From assembly GCA_016808115.1 (NCBI GenBank), contig JAEQBH010002358.1, positions 62,001 through 126,000 of the forward strand: DNA of 64,000 bases, in the 5' to 3' direction. Below are positions 34,301 through 45,480 of this stretch, piece after piece. The position numbers were made by a program, and so were the translations under genes. Below the pieces are notes generated by a model. That model made no database searches. It was not told the origin of the DNA and saw nothing but the letters and a program-made list of their open reading frames with translations. The DNA comes from Tetrastigma voinierianum (taxonomy: Eukaryota; Streptophyta; Magnoliopsida; Vitales; Vitaceae). Position 1 is the stretch's first letter, and each line of letters opens with the position of its first letter.

Positions 34301-36240
34301 TTTCTTGAGGGGGTCCTTGACTATGATCTACCTATGGATTTGGGGGATGATACCGATGGAGTGACTCTTCTTGATACTTACATGGACGAGATGGACATGA
34401 TTAGCATTGGCCGTATCCATGACACAACCCCGCGTGGGCCCCATTCTGCTTTTGACATATTGGAAGTTTCTATGATTGATTCTACTGATGTGACACTTTA
34501 TGACGCGTGCACTAACGTGATGGACATGATCGACACTGGTCGTATTCTGGATGCTTCCTCACCTAGGCCCCGATCTGCTTTTGATGTGTTTAGGTTTCTA
34601 TGGCAGGTTTTATGGTGATGGGCATCTATTGATATTACTCATGATACTATTTACGTTGAAAGGGAGCATCAGGCTACATGAACCCACCTTTTTCTTTTGA
34701 CAACGTAATAGGGTTTGTCACTTTCGCTTTGATGACATTTTGATGGTAATAATGACATGGAATGTGCCCCGGTATTTGCTTGTGTCTGACATTTTCTTTT
34801 GATTGCACGGCCTGACACATGTATGCGTGTTGATGATGTAGGGGAGACCTGAGATGGCCATTTGGGTGGTCGGTCGAGTGTGATTACGTCTGAAGGGATA
34901 GGAAAGTTACACCCATTTCTGGTAGCATAGAGTTGATAGATTTTGGGGCACCAGATCAACCTAGGGAGATTAGGATTGGCTCTTCCCTATCTCTTGATGA
35001 AAGGAGTAGATTGATTGACCTACTCATGTCATACTTGGATGTGTTTGCATGGTCGTATAAAGAAATGCCAGGCCTTGACCCCACTATAGTTCAGCATCAC
35101 CTGCCCATTCTACCACATGTTAGGCTAGTTAAGCGGTGAGAGACTACCCTCGATGGAGTTGCTAGAGGTTAAGAAGGAGATTCGAGAAATAACTTCGATG
35201 TTGGCTTCCTATAAGTAGTTAGTATCTGGTGGTTTGGCTAATATCGTCTGTTCCCGAAAAGGATGGCGAGTTAGAGTTTATGTTGACTTTCGAGATTTGA
35301 ATAAGGCTAACCACAACAGGATGATTTCCCCTCCCACACATCGATATGTTAGATTTGACACCACTGCGAGGCTGCATGTTGTCCTTCATGGATGGGTTTT
35401 CCGGGTATAATCATATTTTGATGGCTCCAGAGGATATGGAGAAGACTTCTTTCATCACTGAGTGGGGTACTTACTGCTATCGGATCATGCCATTTGGGTT
35501 GAAGAATGCAGGAGCCACTTATTAGAGAGATGCTACTAGTTTATTCCATGATATGATGCATAGAGATGTTGAGGTATATGTGGATGACATGATAGTGAAG
35601 TCCCAAGGCAGGGCAGATCACTTAGTAGCATTACCGATTCTTTGAAGGATCAAACGATTCGGACCGAGATTGAATCTAAGAAGTGCACCTTTGGGGGTGA
35701 CTTCACGGGAAATTACTAGGCCACATTGTTATGAGGAGGTATAGAAGTTGATCGAGAAAGATCAGAGCCATTACCCGGCATGCTCAGGGGCAGAGAAGGA
35801 GATTGGGGGCTTTCTAGGCATAGGTGCGATTACATCGGTCATTTCATTGCTAGATTAACGGGACATGAGCCCCTATCTTAGTCTTCTAAGGAAGAATCGA
35901 CCTACGATTTGGAATGATGATTGTCGGCATGCTTTCGAAAGATTGAGAGTGCCTCCTTTCTCCTCTGGATTTAGTGCCCCCACCAAGGCTCCCCACTTCT
36001 TCTTGTCAGTTTCAGACATGGCTTTGGGATGCATGTTAGCTTAGCTCGATGATTCGAGGAAGGAGCGAGCCATTTATTATTTGAGTAAGAGGATGTTGGA
36101 GTATGAGTGTGGATACATCATGATTGAGCGCCTCTATTTAGCATTGGTTTGGGCCACCAGAAGACTTAGACACTATGTGATAGAGTATTCCATACTCTTG
36201 GTCTCACGTTTGGATATGTTAAGATATTTGTTTCAAACGA
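31300..36240 (+). pseudogene. Tat/Ogre-like gag-pro-pol, decayed
   Basis: Readable pieces occur in order. A Pro/His/Thr-rich Gag segment lies at 31340-31560. The Gag-protease linker at 32640-32900 contains IQDLIDRGFVYLGRPRVTTD and DEIFMMGWDREAPQP. The protease region at 33390-33570 begins LNVCPLVTAIALGFSPSDF. The piece at 33850-34050 shows MSYIPGLGLVRRQQGPREF and GYTPSEDDARHMAWLRRDR. The RT entry at 34930-35130 contains SYLDVFAWSYKEMPGLDP. The RT core at 35270-35640 carries an intact catalytic EVYVDDMIVKS (35571-35603). RNase H at 36050-36230 contains ERAIYYLSKRMLEYE and WATRRLRHYV. Stops and frameshifts separate all pieces. In a live element these process and copy the element RNA in virus-like particles. 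Confidence 0.8.
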
Positions 36241-36610
36241 GCTGTTGATTAGTGCGTCTTGTTGAACCACATTTTAAATAGGTTTGGCGCTTTGTGTGTC
36301 ACCCAGTGTTATAATTAACTTGATTGACATGTTGGTCCTATTGTACTTGATCGCATTAGGGTTGTTTTTGTAGTTTTTACGGGGTGGAAGCCAAATCGTC
36401 GTGTCAATCCAATCATAACAAAGTCGGGTTGAGTTACATCAATTTCATATGGTTTTCTATCAATTTCAGCAAGCTGGGAATGAAGAATATCAAAGCAAGA
36501 AGAGATGGAATAGTGCAGCGTGAATAGTAGCAGTAGGGAGCAATGGAACAGTAGCCAACATTGATGAACAGTGCCAACAGTGAAAATTTCGCTACAATTG
36601 GAAATTTCGC
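36241..36610. other. Junction region between gypsy and copia, unassigned
   Basis: RNase H homology ends to the left and copia integrase homology begins to the right. Between them lies unassigned sequence with a loose AACAGTG-type repetition at 36520-36590. No target duplication or LTR end was found. Confidence 0.4.
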
Positions 36611-38240
36611 TATGTTTTTGAACACATCCAAAGACTGTAATTTGTCATGAATGAGATAAAGGTAGCCATATCGAGAGAAATCATCTATGAACGTTATAAA
36701 ATACGTTTGACCATTCAGCGAAGTAGGGAATGGCCCAAAATATCGGTATGTATAAGTTCTAAGACATCACGAAACCTATTATCGATCTCTAATGTTTGTT
36801 TGTTTCCCTTAATACGATTAACCTGAGTGTCGAAATCCATAAATCAAGGGAGATGCAATTCCATCGAACTGAAGAGTCTCTCAATTCTCCTTTTGGAGAT
36901 GTGACCTAATCTCTTGTGCCATAATGAGGCGAGAATTCTCAGCGGATTTAATTTGTCATTTATACCTACTGTACTTACATGCAAGGATTCATTAAATGAA
37001 GCAAGTGTCAAGCAAATATAGATTATCGTAACGTAATAAAGAACCAAAACCAACGAAATTTGAATTTTGATAAAGAATGACTTTTCCATTTCCTAATGAA
37101 TAACAATAACCAGATGTGTCCAAAACAGGAATAGAAACCAAATCCCATCTAAGAGACGGTACAACATGAGTCTCAATCAAATCCAAATAAAATCCAGTTC
37201 TTAACAATAATCTAAAAGTCCCATTGCCTCAACTTCCATCGGATTGCCATCACCAACATAGATGTATCTTTCATCATCCGCGGTTTTCGACCTTTCGAGG
37301 GCAACCACCCGCATGGACACTAATGTGAGTTGTTGCATTCGAATCTAACCACTATGTCGTAATGCAGAGTCAGAAGTCAAAATTAACCTCGAACAAACCA
37401 AACTAAGAGCATACCTTTCTTTGCATCATGTGTGATAATTGGTGCAATGCTTCTTTACATGACCTTCAGATCCACAAAAGTAACAGCCATTCGAATTTTC
37501 ATCCTTTTTCTGTTTCTTTTGTGGTTCTGGAACCGCAGCTTTCGTAGTTTTCTTTCTTTTATTCCTTTTGTCCTTAGATGTCATGGCTAAGTGAGCACTT
37601 TTTGTCTTATCACGCTTCAACCTTTCCTCTTCTTGGACACAGTGAGATATGAACTCATTAAGAGACCATGTCTCCTTTTGGCCAGGTCTATAGCTCACTT
37701 TAAATTGGCTTATCTTGTGTCGGAAGGGATATCGAAACCGATACTAGCAAGTCTTCGGATAACTCCAACTTGAGTGCTTTCAATTTTGAAGCAATGTGAG
37801 ATATTTCCATAATGTACTCCCTTATGTTTCCTTTTCCTACATACCTCATTGAGATAAGGTTGGCCAAAAGTGTACTTGTTTTAGCCTTTTCACATTTTAG
37901 TGAGCATTTTCTGATATCCTCGAAAACCCTTAGCGTAGAAGTAATACATTCGGACGTAGGTGCCTCGGCTTACGGAATGGTCGAGCTTCATGATCATCAG
38001 AAGCTCATATGGTTTACCTTTCCACACTCACATCTCCACTCTTTTTTGAGTCGAAGGTACTCTCATGTAAGTGGATCTCATTGTTAATTGACTTCGTAAA
38101 GCGAGATCAGGTGCGCTGACCACGAGAACAATGAAAACATTCTCTTTTCCATGACTTGAAATTGGAATTACCGTTGGAAGCATTGGAATGGAATTAATAT
38201 TGGCAGAGATATTTGCAGTAGAACCAGGAACTAAACAGAG
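36611..38240 (-). pseudogene. Copia gag-protease-integrase start, decayed
   Basis: Gag begins near 38230 with NINSIPML and HGKENVFIVL, followed by a UBN2-type core and then a Lys-rich segment. The zinc knuckle CYFCGSEGHVKKHC (about 37471-37430) shows the C-x2-C-x4-H-x4-C ligands. The protease/pre-integrase region gives YIYVGDGNPMEVEAMG, THVVPSLRWDLVSIPVLD, then the GAG-pre-integrase signature LWHKRLGHISKRRIERL (about 36925-36870). Integrase starts with codons for an IDDFSRYGYLYLIH-like segment and breaks off after LDVFKN at about 36615. Frames shift repeatedly. Confidence 0.8.
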
Positions 38241-38980
38241 AACAAAAAACAAATAAATTAAATTACTCACATATACAAAACTATAATATGAAAAATTAAT
38301 TAATCCTGAAGCAATGGTAGACTGTCCACAGATACTGTCTGGCATTGAATATTTGAGTCTTTGGATAAAAACATTAACTATGAATGCTTGTGGTGTAGTG
38401 ATCAAGCAACGATAATAAAGCATGTCAAACAAACCTTTCTTTGGAATGAGCTTAATGTTCACATTTTATCTCTGAAGAATTACCACATGTTTACCACCGC
38501 AGTGTGTAAAAGTGAGCGAACATTAACCTTCCTTTAGTAGGTGTATTCGCATAAGATAACATACACACAAAACCTTTAATATTCAAATTAAATTAATTTC
38601 CACAGCAGAAATTTGCTTTGGCCATATATTGTTTTGATTAATTTAATTCCTAATATTATATCCATAGTACAAAATCTAAAATACCCCGAATTGTGCATCA
38701 AATTAAGAATTGGAGTGCGTAATAAAATCAAGCGGAAATTGTAAATGGAACGAAATCTATTCCTTATTACCTAAATTTTTAATATACATAAGTAATATAT
38801 TTCTAGATTCTCAGTAAAAGCCTAAGCTATATACGTACATGTGTAATTCATTAGCGCACAGGCCATTACAAATTCGATAAAGCCCGTGATATTCAACGGA
38901 ATCCATAAATAATTTCATGATGAAGACAATAAATCCAGCCATTCTTGATGACCTAATCGCCAGACATGGGCTGCGATACT

Positions 38981-39482
38981 TGTTGAGAGTGGATCTCTTA
39001 AAAACAGGATATGTTCATACCAAATCTTTAATCTCTTAAAAACAAGATCTGTTCATACCAGATCATCAAGTATACCAAACAAATAATAGGGGAAGCATAC
39101 CTGAATTCTCCATTGTTAAATCTATCTTTTGAGTCTTGTGGTTTTGTCTTCCAAATTAGAATGCAGCTCTCAAATCCTCTTTGATGATGGGATGTCAAAA
39201 GAATGAGCATGCTTCCCAATTGGGGACCATAACCATTTATATAGAATTGAAACCTACAGAGTTTGGCTCTAGATTTATGAAATTTCTAGTTTGACCCGTC
39301 ATAGAAGCTGAAGTATATGAGTCTCTACACATATGAGGTCCACACTTAAACTAGATGCATAAAGCCCAAAATACCTAAACCATATTATATCACTTTATTT
39401 AATTGGGCTCAACCTTATTTGATAGCGTGTATACACAATTATACACATATAAGCCCATATGATAGATTAAAAATTCCCAACA
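38981..39482 (-). repeat. 5' LTR of truncated copia element
   Basis: On the minus strand it starts TGTTGGGAATTTTT and ends CTCTCAACA, with short terminal inverted repeats TGTTG/CAACA, 502 bases. A TATA box (TCTATATAAATGG) lies near 39243-39231. Directly inside is AAGTATCGCAGCCC, a degenerate primer-binding site. Confidence 0.7.
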
Positions 39483-39506
39483 AAATAATCAAATGGGAAT
39501 GTCAAT

Positions 39507-39512
39507 AGTCAA
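39507..39512 (-). promoter_or_regulatory. Candidate W-box upstream of copy E
   Basis: AGTCAA (complement TTGACT), conserved with copies B and D. It lies 25 bases from the copia LTR that truncates the promoter. Confidence 0.35.
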
Positions 39513-39569
39513 CTGCCTTGATGGGTTAATTATGCAAAATACTATAAATAAAAACAATTAGTTATATGC

Positions 39570-39690
39570 CCTCGAGGCCTTAGCTAAAGTGGTAAAGGGG
39601 TGAGATGGTTTAATGGAAGATCTCATGTTCGAATCTATGATAATAGAATACTACAAAGATATAAAATGAAAAGTAGTAAAAAAATATATA
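39570..39690 (+). mobile_element. tRNA-derived SINE, copy 3
   Basis: Box A-like TAGCTAAAGTGG (39581-39592) and box B-like GTTCGAATCT (39627-39636). The latter is closest of the three copies to the pol III consensus GGTTCGANTCC. The A-rich body matches the other two copies. Confidence 0.65.
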
Positions 39691-39922
39691 ATAAATTTTA
39701 TTTTCTCAACTTCTCATTTTTATGTAGAAAAAAAAATTTGAACTTTTTCTTTTTCGTTCTTTATCGTAAGTACAAATCCCAAATAGTAGATCGAAAGGAT
39801 ACATAAATTTCATGTCACATATACACCACAAGTTCCATCTGAAAGGCACATTTCAATAGACCCCCAGATCTACGAAAGCCTCTCGGTAGTTGCTTGGCGG
39901 GCTAGTGCTCTCACCATTCTAC

Positions 39923-40223
39923 ATGGCCAGAGTCAGGCTCAATTTCCCTTATCTTTATTCTTCTTAGTGCGCTCTGCTCCTGCTTTTGAAGCAAGAAGGC
40001 GTTGAGATTGAAGGAGGTCTCCACAGTTGAGTAGAGTTTAGACCTTATTTCCCTTCCCAAAGGGCTCCCTCCACCACATTCTTCTTCAATTGAAGACGAT
40101 GAAGGTCATGTGGTTGTGAATATCAATGGGAGACTCTTCACTCTTCATCATCTTCCCAGCATTAATGAGAGGATACTCCCGGACTGGAGAGTCTATGAAG
40201 TCTGGAGTTGAGTCACATCATAG
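39923..40223 (+). pseudogene. Peptide precursor copy E (CEP/PIP-class), broken
   Basis: ATG at 39923 is kept. The signal-peptide core present in C (TTTCCCTTATCTT, then a TATTCTTCTTAG stretch) is also kept, unlike B and D, but an in-frame stop and indels follow. Recognisable downstream parts are SLPKGLPPPHSSS-like codons (about 40050-40085), GHVVVNINGRLFTLHHLPSI (about 40105-40164) and a terminal TCTGGAGTTGAGTCACATCATAG (40201-40223). The last part aligns with the PGVGHTP end of D with one inserted base. It belongs to the B/D/E subtype but represents an independent decay path. Confidence 0.7.
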
Positions 40224-40852
40224 ATTTATGGTCATCATTCTATGCAGAATTTCGCTTCTCATTCATAGGAAAGGTTGTGATTATAACAATCTTTTACATC
40301 TACTAGATTGAAAATAATTTCCACTTGTTTGTTAGTTGTTTATTTGGGATTTGGATTTAATGTATGTATATTTGTAGACCATATGAAATATATGTTTGTA
40401 ATTGTAATAATGATATTATCTGGAAATAGATTGTACACTTTCTCTTCTTTGCATTGTTTAATGATGCATTTGGGATTCAGTAGTGAGTTTTGAAACAGAA
40501 ATCGATATTAATTAATGCAAAGTCGGATACTTTGATCTTTGGAATTTCAAAGTTGACAAAATAGATGCCCATTTTCTTCTAACACTCCTTTATGGAAGAG
40601 GTGGCTTGGAGGGGACAGATGGCAAGCGGTATAATTGTTTGACTTCATATCAATATCAAGTATTTCAAAAGTTGAAGCGGGTTTAGAAGATGTGCTTTTC
40701 CAAAAGTGACCATCCGCAAAGGCTCGAGAATTGAACCTTTTACATGTCTGGATTCTAAAATGCATCTTTGATATGGAATGTAGGGAAAAGTAAGTTTGGT
40801 TATTCTAATAATGATATTTCAGAAATTTCAAGCAATTTTAGACTGCATTAAT
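40224..40852. other. 3' flank of copy E, no gene
   Basis: Colinear with 25109-25720. It contains the empty Harbinger target region in mutated form (TTCTTCTAACACTCC, about 40574-40588). It ends at the copia target site CATTAAT. Confidence 0.55.
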
Positions 40853-41061
40853 TGTCGAGCAATAGAGTTTTAAAGATTTCAAAGAGATGTATTCTTCTAC
40901 AAGCGAGAGGCAATATATGAATCTGATTACAACCTAAAATTAGGTCCTAAAAAAGGAAAAACACACATTGTTTCTATATCTATATACAAAGATTGGTCAA
41001 CTAGCAGATTTGAGTTAATTCTGAGAATCAATCTAATATTCTGTCTGACTCATGCGAGACA
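40853..41061 (-). repeat. 3' LTR of nested copia
   Basis: Matches 45017-45222 throughout, including ATGTATTCTTCTNNAAG, GGCAATATAT, TTACAACCTAAAATTAGG and CATGCGAGACA. Confidence 0.85.
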
Positions 41062-41499
41062 CTCCCCTCGAGTTGGTGCATAGATGTATCGTGACTTGTC
41101 AATTATGTATGAAACACCTTCCTGAAGCGCCTTTGCAGCGTATCAAATGATGACTCTCGGATTGAATAAATGGGGTGTATAAATCTTTTCATCGGTTCTC
41201 CTTGATGAAATGACGTCAAACTTCCAACATCTGTTTAGATGATCATGTTAGAGCAGGATTTTATTACCCAATTTGGATGGCTGCCTTATTATCACAATGG
41301 AGATTCATGAGTGTAACATATCAATCCCCAAAGTCCTCGATATATTCCTTATCACCTTAACAATTTGCATACACCATAGGCATACCACCAATTGAAACTG
41401 ACACTTGATCTTACTCACACATACGCTTCTTGCTTTTCCAGTGACAAGATTACCTTCCACAAAAAGTAAAGTAACCAGATGTGGACCTTTAGTTGTTTG

Positions 41500-44400
41500 A
41501 TCACACTTATTCAGGAATCATGTATCCTTGATATTGGGAATGCCATTTTGAGAACAACAAACCTTTTCCTAAAGCACTCTTTAAGTATCTTAAGATTCGA
41601 TAAACTGCTTCCATATGTTCTTCACTCGGTGCATGCATGAACTGGCCCACAACGCTCACCGCATATGCTATATTTGGCCTTGTGTGTGATAAGTAGATCA
41701 ATCTTCCAACTAATCACTGATAATGACCCTTGTCTGTTGGGGCTTGATGCCGGGTGGTCGAGCTTATGATTCATTTCTTGAGGCGTCTCTTTTGGTTCTG
41801 ACAGAGCATTAGGTTTCGGTTAGAAAGTCTAACACGTATTTTATTTGTAAACTGAACTCGTGTTTCGATCTCTTGCTACCTCAATTCCCCAAAAAATATT
41901 TAAGTTGCCCGAGATCCTTCATTTCAAATTTAGTGGCTAAATACTCTTGTAAAGCTTTCATTTCGCATAGTCGTCTCTGTCGAGCCGTATCATCAACACA
42001 TGCAATTAAAGGCTACATTCTTTTCCATTCTTTGTGTTTATAAACAAAGTGATCGGGATTACTTTGCTTATAGCGAACTCCTTCATTGTAGTCGAATTTC
42101 CCAAACCATGATCTAGGTGGTACAATTTACCGGCCCGAATCTGATGATTTTTAATTTCTGATTCACCTTTACATGGCATTAACATTTTAACTTTCAAGTG
42201 GTAGCTCGATTAGACCTACTTCTTTCAAATCTCCATTGAGGAAAGCCATTTTTAACGTAGGTGTTGCAAAGGCGGTCTCAATTTGCTACTATAGACTAAG
42301 AATCACGAGGAATTATATGATCTTCCAGCCCTTTGGTGCAAAAGTATCTACGATGATACATCCCATACCTTTGCGTATATCCCTTTGCAATTAGCTGGGC
42401 TTTATATCTATCAATACTTCCATCTGGTTTGAATTTCACCATGAACACCCACCTGCATCCAATTGGCTTCATTCCTTTAGGCAGTGGAACAAGTTCCCAA
42501 GTGGCATTCTTTTGTCTGACCTCAAATCTCTTAGTTCGTACGCCTTTCTCCATTTGGATCAGTGATGCATCACGCACATTGCTAGGAATAGAAGCGACGG
42601 ACGAGTTGATTAACGATAAATGCATGCGATTCAGTCGACCTATGAGATGACACATAGTTGTTAATTAGGTATTTGGTCTTGAAAGCCGGGATCCCGAGTT
42701 CATCTTGTTTTTTTGGAACTCCCACATTCAAATCTTTGTGGATATCTTAGGAGTACATGTATTTTTCTGTAGGAACATATGTTTCATTGGAGCATTTTCC
42801 TTGAGGAACATATGTTTCATTAGACTCTCAAACACCGGAATCATACTTGAAGAACATTAGGTTGGTTCTTCAGTTAATGGTGTAGATGGGGGCAACTCTA
42901 AGGGTATCGGTGGTGATTCACTCTCAGTTTCATGGTTGTGATCATAGCCTTGTTACACAACATGCTTAAAATGTTCATTCACCTCTTCCAACTCAATAAA
43001 CTTAGCACCTCCTCAGCCATTCTCTTAGCCCGGAAACCTCCCCACAAGGAAATTTCCTAAGACTCCCAGGGTAATAAGGCTCTAATTCTTGAAAAGAGGC
43101 ATCTAGAGTCACATGTAGCTTTTGGGTTTGTGGATCATAGCACCGATATCCTTTTTGAAATTCAGAGTAGCCAACAAAAACACTTCGTTTTGCACATGGA
43201 TCAAGTGTATTTCTCAAGATTTTTGGGATGTGAACATATACAGTACATCCAAAAACTCGGGGTTCAAGATTTGGAAGATGGGGAACTGAAAGTAAAGATT
43301 GCAATTTTTGTTGAGGAGTTTGAAAGTCTATTACTTGAAGATGTTCGGTGATGGTGGCGATTCTGACTTCACTGATAAAATTGAGGCATGTTCATGCGAA
43401 GGGGAGAAACACATACTTACCTCAAAGTTGTCTATTCTTTCTCTCTTACTTGATCCATTTTTGTGGAGCATAGGCGCGTAGGTCTGATGAATTCCATGGT
43501 TGCTCAAAAATTCTGAGAGAGGCATCTAGAGGCTTCCGATTACCATTGTCAGATTGCCAAACACGAATATGCTTTTGATACTGGGTGTGTGTCATTTTGT
43601 GAAATTTTGGAATGCTAGACACACATCACTCTTTTTAATAAGTAGGGACACCCAAGTCATTCTAGTGCATTCATCAATAAATGTCTTAAAAAGCGAGCTC
43701 TAGATATAGAAGGAACCTGAGGACCCCCAATTATCAGTGAATAACTTTAAAGGTTACGAACTTTTATTAGGACTTAGTGTGAATAAGAAATCACGAATTG
43801 GCTCTTGGCAGTTCACAAGTGTCCTGATAAAATTCCCTATCATTCGATCCACGAAAAAAGTTGTGGTTGCAATTTCTTAAGATAACCAAAGAAAGATGTC
43901 CTAATCTGATTGCCATAACCATATAGTTGCTCGAGCCTTGTCTTTACTACTAGTTTGATTTGCTGGCTGATTTTGATCCCCGATTTCTCACATCAACTCT
44001 AAGTAGTAAAGTTTGCCAGGTAACACCATAACCGAGAATCTTAGAGTTAGAATGTCTGAAAGACACAAAATGAGACTTGAAGTTATAGTACAGCGAGTTG
44101 AAGTAATTTGGCTAAAAAGACAAAGGTTGTATTCGAAGATGGAGCGAAACAAGGGCGATATCAATGTGAGTATTAGACAAGATAATAGATCCTTCCCGGT
44201 AATGGGGTGCTACCGTGGCGGTGGAAATAGCGATTGAGGAAGAAGGAGAGCGATTTTAGGCGGTGGAGTCCTAGTCATGTGATCGGATGCACTGTGTATC
44301 AATGATCAAGGGGTATTCTTAGAAGTTCTGAAAATCACGGTCTTTACCGATAATACACGGATGAAGCGACATTTGCATTAGGCAACTGACTGATTTTCTT

Positions 44401-45000
44401 AGAGCGATGTCATCATGAAACTCTAACAGTACTTTTTTATGGGGCTTCTTTTGAGAAGTCCACCACTCTGGATTATGACCAATCTCATAGCAATATTTGT
44501 TGAATGACCACTTTTCCTTGATGAGTGCATACGAGTTGTTTGGCCTTCGGATGATTGATTGTTTTGATTGACTGATGATCCATCATAGAATGTTTTTTAT
44601 ACGGCCTCCCATATCTCCTTGGTAGTGGAGAGGCGAATAAATCGCTGCATTGCTTGACGGACTCGATGGTCGATGCTTGACTTTTCTCTCTACGATTTTT
44701 TGTTAATCCGTACTTTCGGGTCAGGATCTCCGTGATACGGTTTTCATTTTCTCGGTGAGATATCTGGCTTTGTTGCGGCGCGTCAGCATCTCCATGAGTT
44801 GAGACCATAATGAGTAGTGGGCTCATCGAGGATGATTCGGGTTGGAAGCGGGGTGTCTTGGTGTCTGATAATGCGTGTTGGGATAAGTTCGGTTGATGCA
44901 CTGTAGTGGTGACTATCAAACTCAGCTGACTTTACGAGGGTGATGAGTTCGAGGAAAAATCGGTATACGATTGTTTTAACTGTGAGACTTCTTTGGGATC
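41500..45000 (-). pseudogene. Copia gag-pol of nested element, decayed
   Basis: Read on the minus strand, Gag-like sequence occupies 44990-44480. The integrase C-terminal part gives FLSNHGIHQTYAP (about 43510-43470) and PRVFGCTVYVHIPK with KRSVFVGYSEFQKGYRCYDP (about 43260-43150). RT begins with TWELVPLPKGMKPIGCRWVF (about 42520-42460). The catalytic box reads CVDD instead of YVDD (about 41997-41986). The RT/RNase H connection gives YLSHTRPNIAYAVSVVGQFM and RILRYLKSALGKGL (about 41700-41550). Stops and frameshifts occur throughout. Gene order Gag, integrase, RT identifies Ty1/copia. Confidence 0.8.
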
Positions 45001-45016
45001 GACCTGCTCGATACCA

Positions 45017-45222
45017 TGTCCAGACAATAGAGTTTTGCGAAAAGATTTCAAGAGATGTATTCTTCTCTAAAAGAGGCAATATATAGATACAATTACAACC
45101 TAAAAATTAGGTCTAAAAGGAAAAACACATTGTTTCTATATCCATATACAAGATTGGTCAACTAACAAATTCAAGTTAATTATAGAATCAATCCTAATAT
45201 TGCGTACAGCTCATGCGAGACA
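45017..45222 (-). repeat. 5' LTR of nested copia
   Basis: Starts TGTCTCGCATGAGC on the minus strand at 45222 and ends CTGGACA at 45017, directly followed by TGGTATCGAGC, the primer site. Confidence 0.85.
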
Positions 45223-45480
45223 TTAATTAGTCGAAGCTTATGAACCTCACAACGACAAAGAGAACTTACATAGTAAGAGGAAATATAAATTTATTTTATC
45301 TTTTTCCTATCAAGAAATTAATTTAAAACAAAAACAACAGAAAACCTCAACCTAAAATTATGTAAGATTTTGCATATTACAAATAGAATTTTTATTTTTA
45401 CTTATTTTTGGAGAAGCCTAGCTTCCTAGTAGTTTCTAAAAATATTTCTCGTGTATTCTATGTTCTTTCCAATTTGTTTA

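Larger units (their letters stand above)
27056..36240 (+). mobile_element. Tat/Ogre-like Ty3/gypsy retrotransposon, 3' truncated
   Basis: A long 5' LTR (about 27.06-30.25 kb), a primer-binding site at 30253, and gag, protease, reverse transcriptase and RNase H follow in order on the plus strand. Sequence style of the protease, RT and RNase H regions, together with the non-Met primer site, fits the Tat/Ogre lineage. Homology ends inside RNase H near 36240. No integrase or 3' LTR follows, so the element is truncated. The exact left LTR boundary was not resolved. Confidence 0.8.
36611..39482 (-). mobile_element. Ty1/copia element, truncated in integrase
   Basis: On the minus strand the element has a 5' LTR (39482-38981), a primer site, gag, protease, GAG-pre-integrase and the beginning of integrase, then stops near 36611. 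RT, RNase H and the 3' LTR are missing. Its LTR end abuts block 3 of the peptide-gene repeat exactly (39482/39483), so it inserted into that repeat and the other side was lost. Confidence 0.8.
40853..45222 (-). mobile_element. Complete Ty1/copia element with TTAAT target duplication
   Basis: A 4370-base element lies on the minus strand, flanked by TTAAT at 40848-40852 and 45223-45227. Short LTRs of 209 and 206 bases (40853-41061 and 45017-45222) start TGTCTCGCATGAG on the minus strand and end in ACA. Next to the 5' LTR is the primer site TGGTATCGAGCAGG. Next to the 3' LTR is the polypurine tract CTCGAGGGGAG. Sister blocks show the empty site as ACTCATTAATTGATC. The LTRs differ by several substitutions and indels, so it is not very young. 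Confidence 0.9.
39483..45480 (+). repeat. Segmental duplication block 3 (partial; peptide gene E)
   Basis: 39483-40852 and 45228-45480 together match 24385-25990 of block 2: W-box pair, SINE, leader, peptide gene, 3' flank and the CAAAAACAACAGAAAACCTC region. A complete copia element at 40853-45222 is nested inside. The A/C-type half of the unit is absent, replaced on the left by the truncated copia element. Confidence 0.85.
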
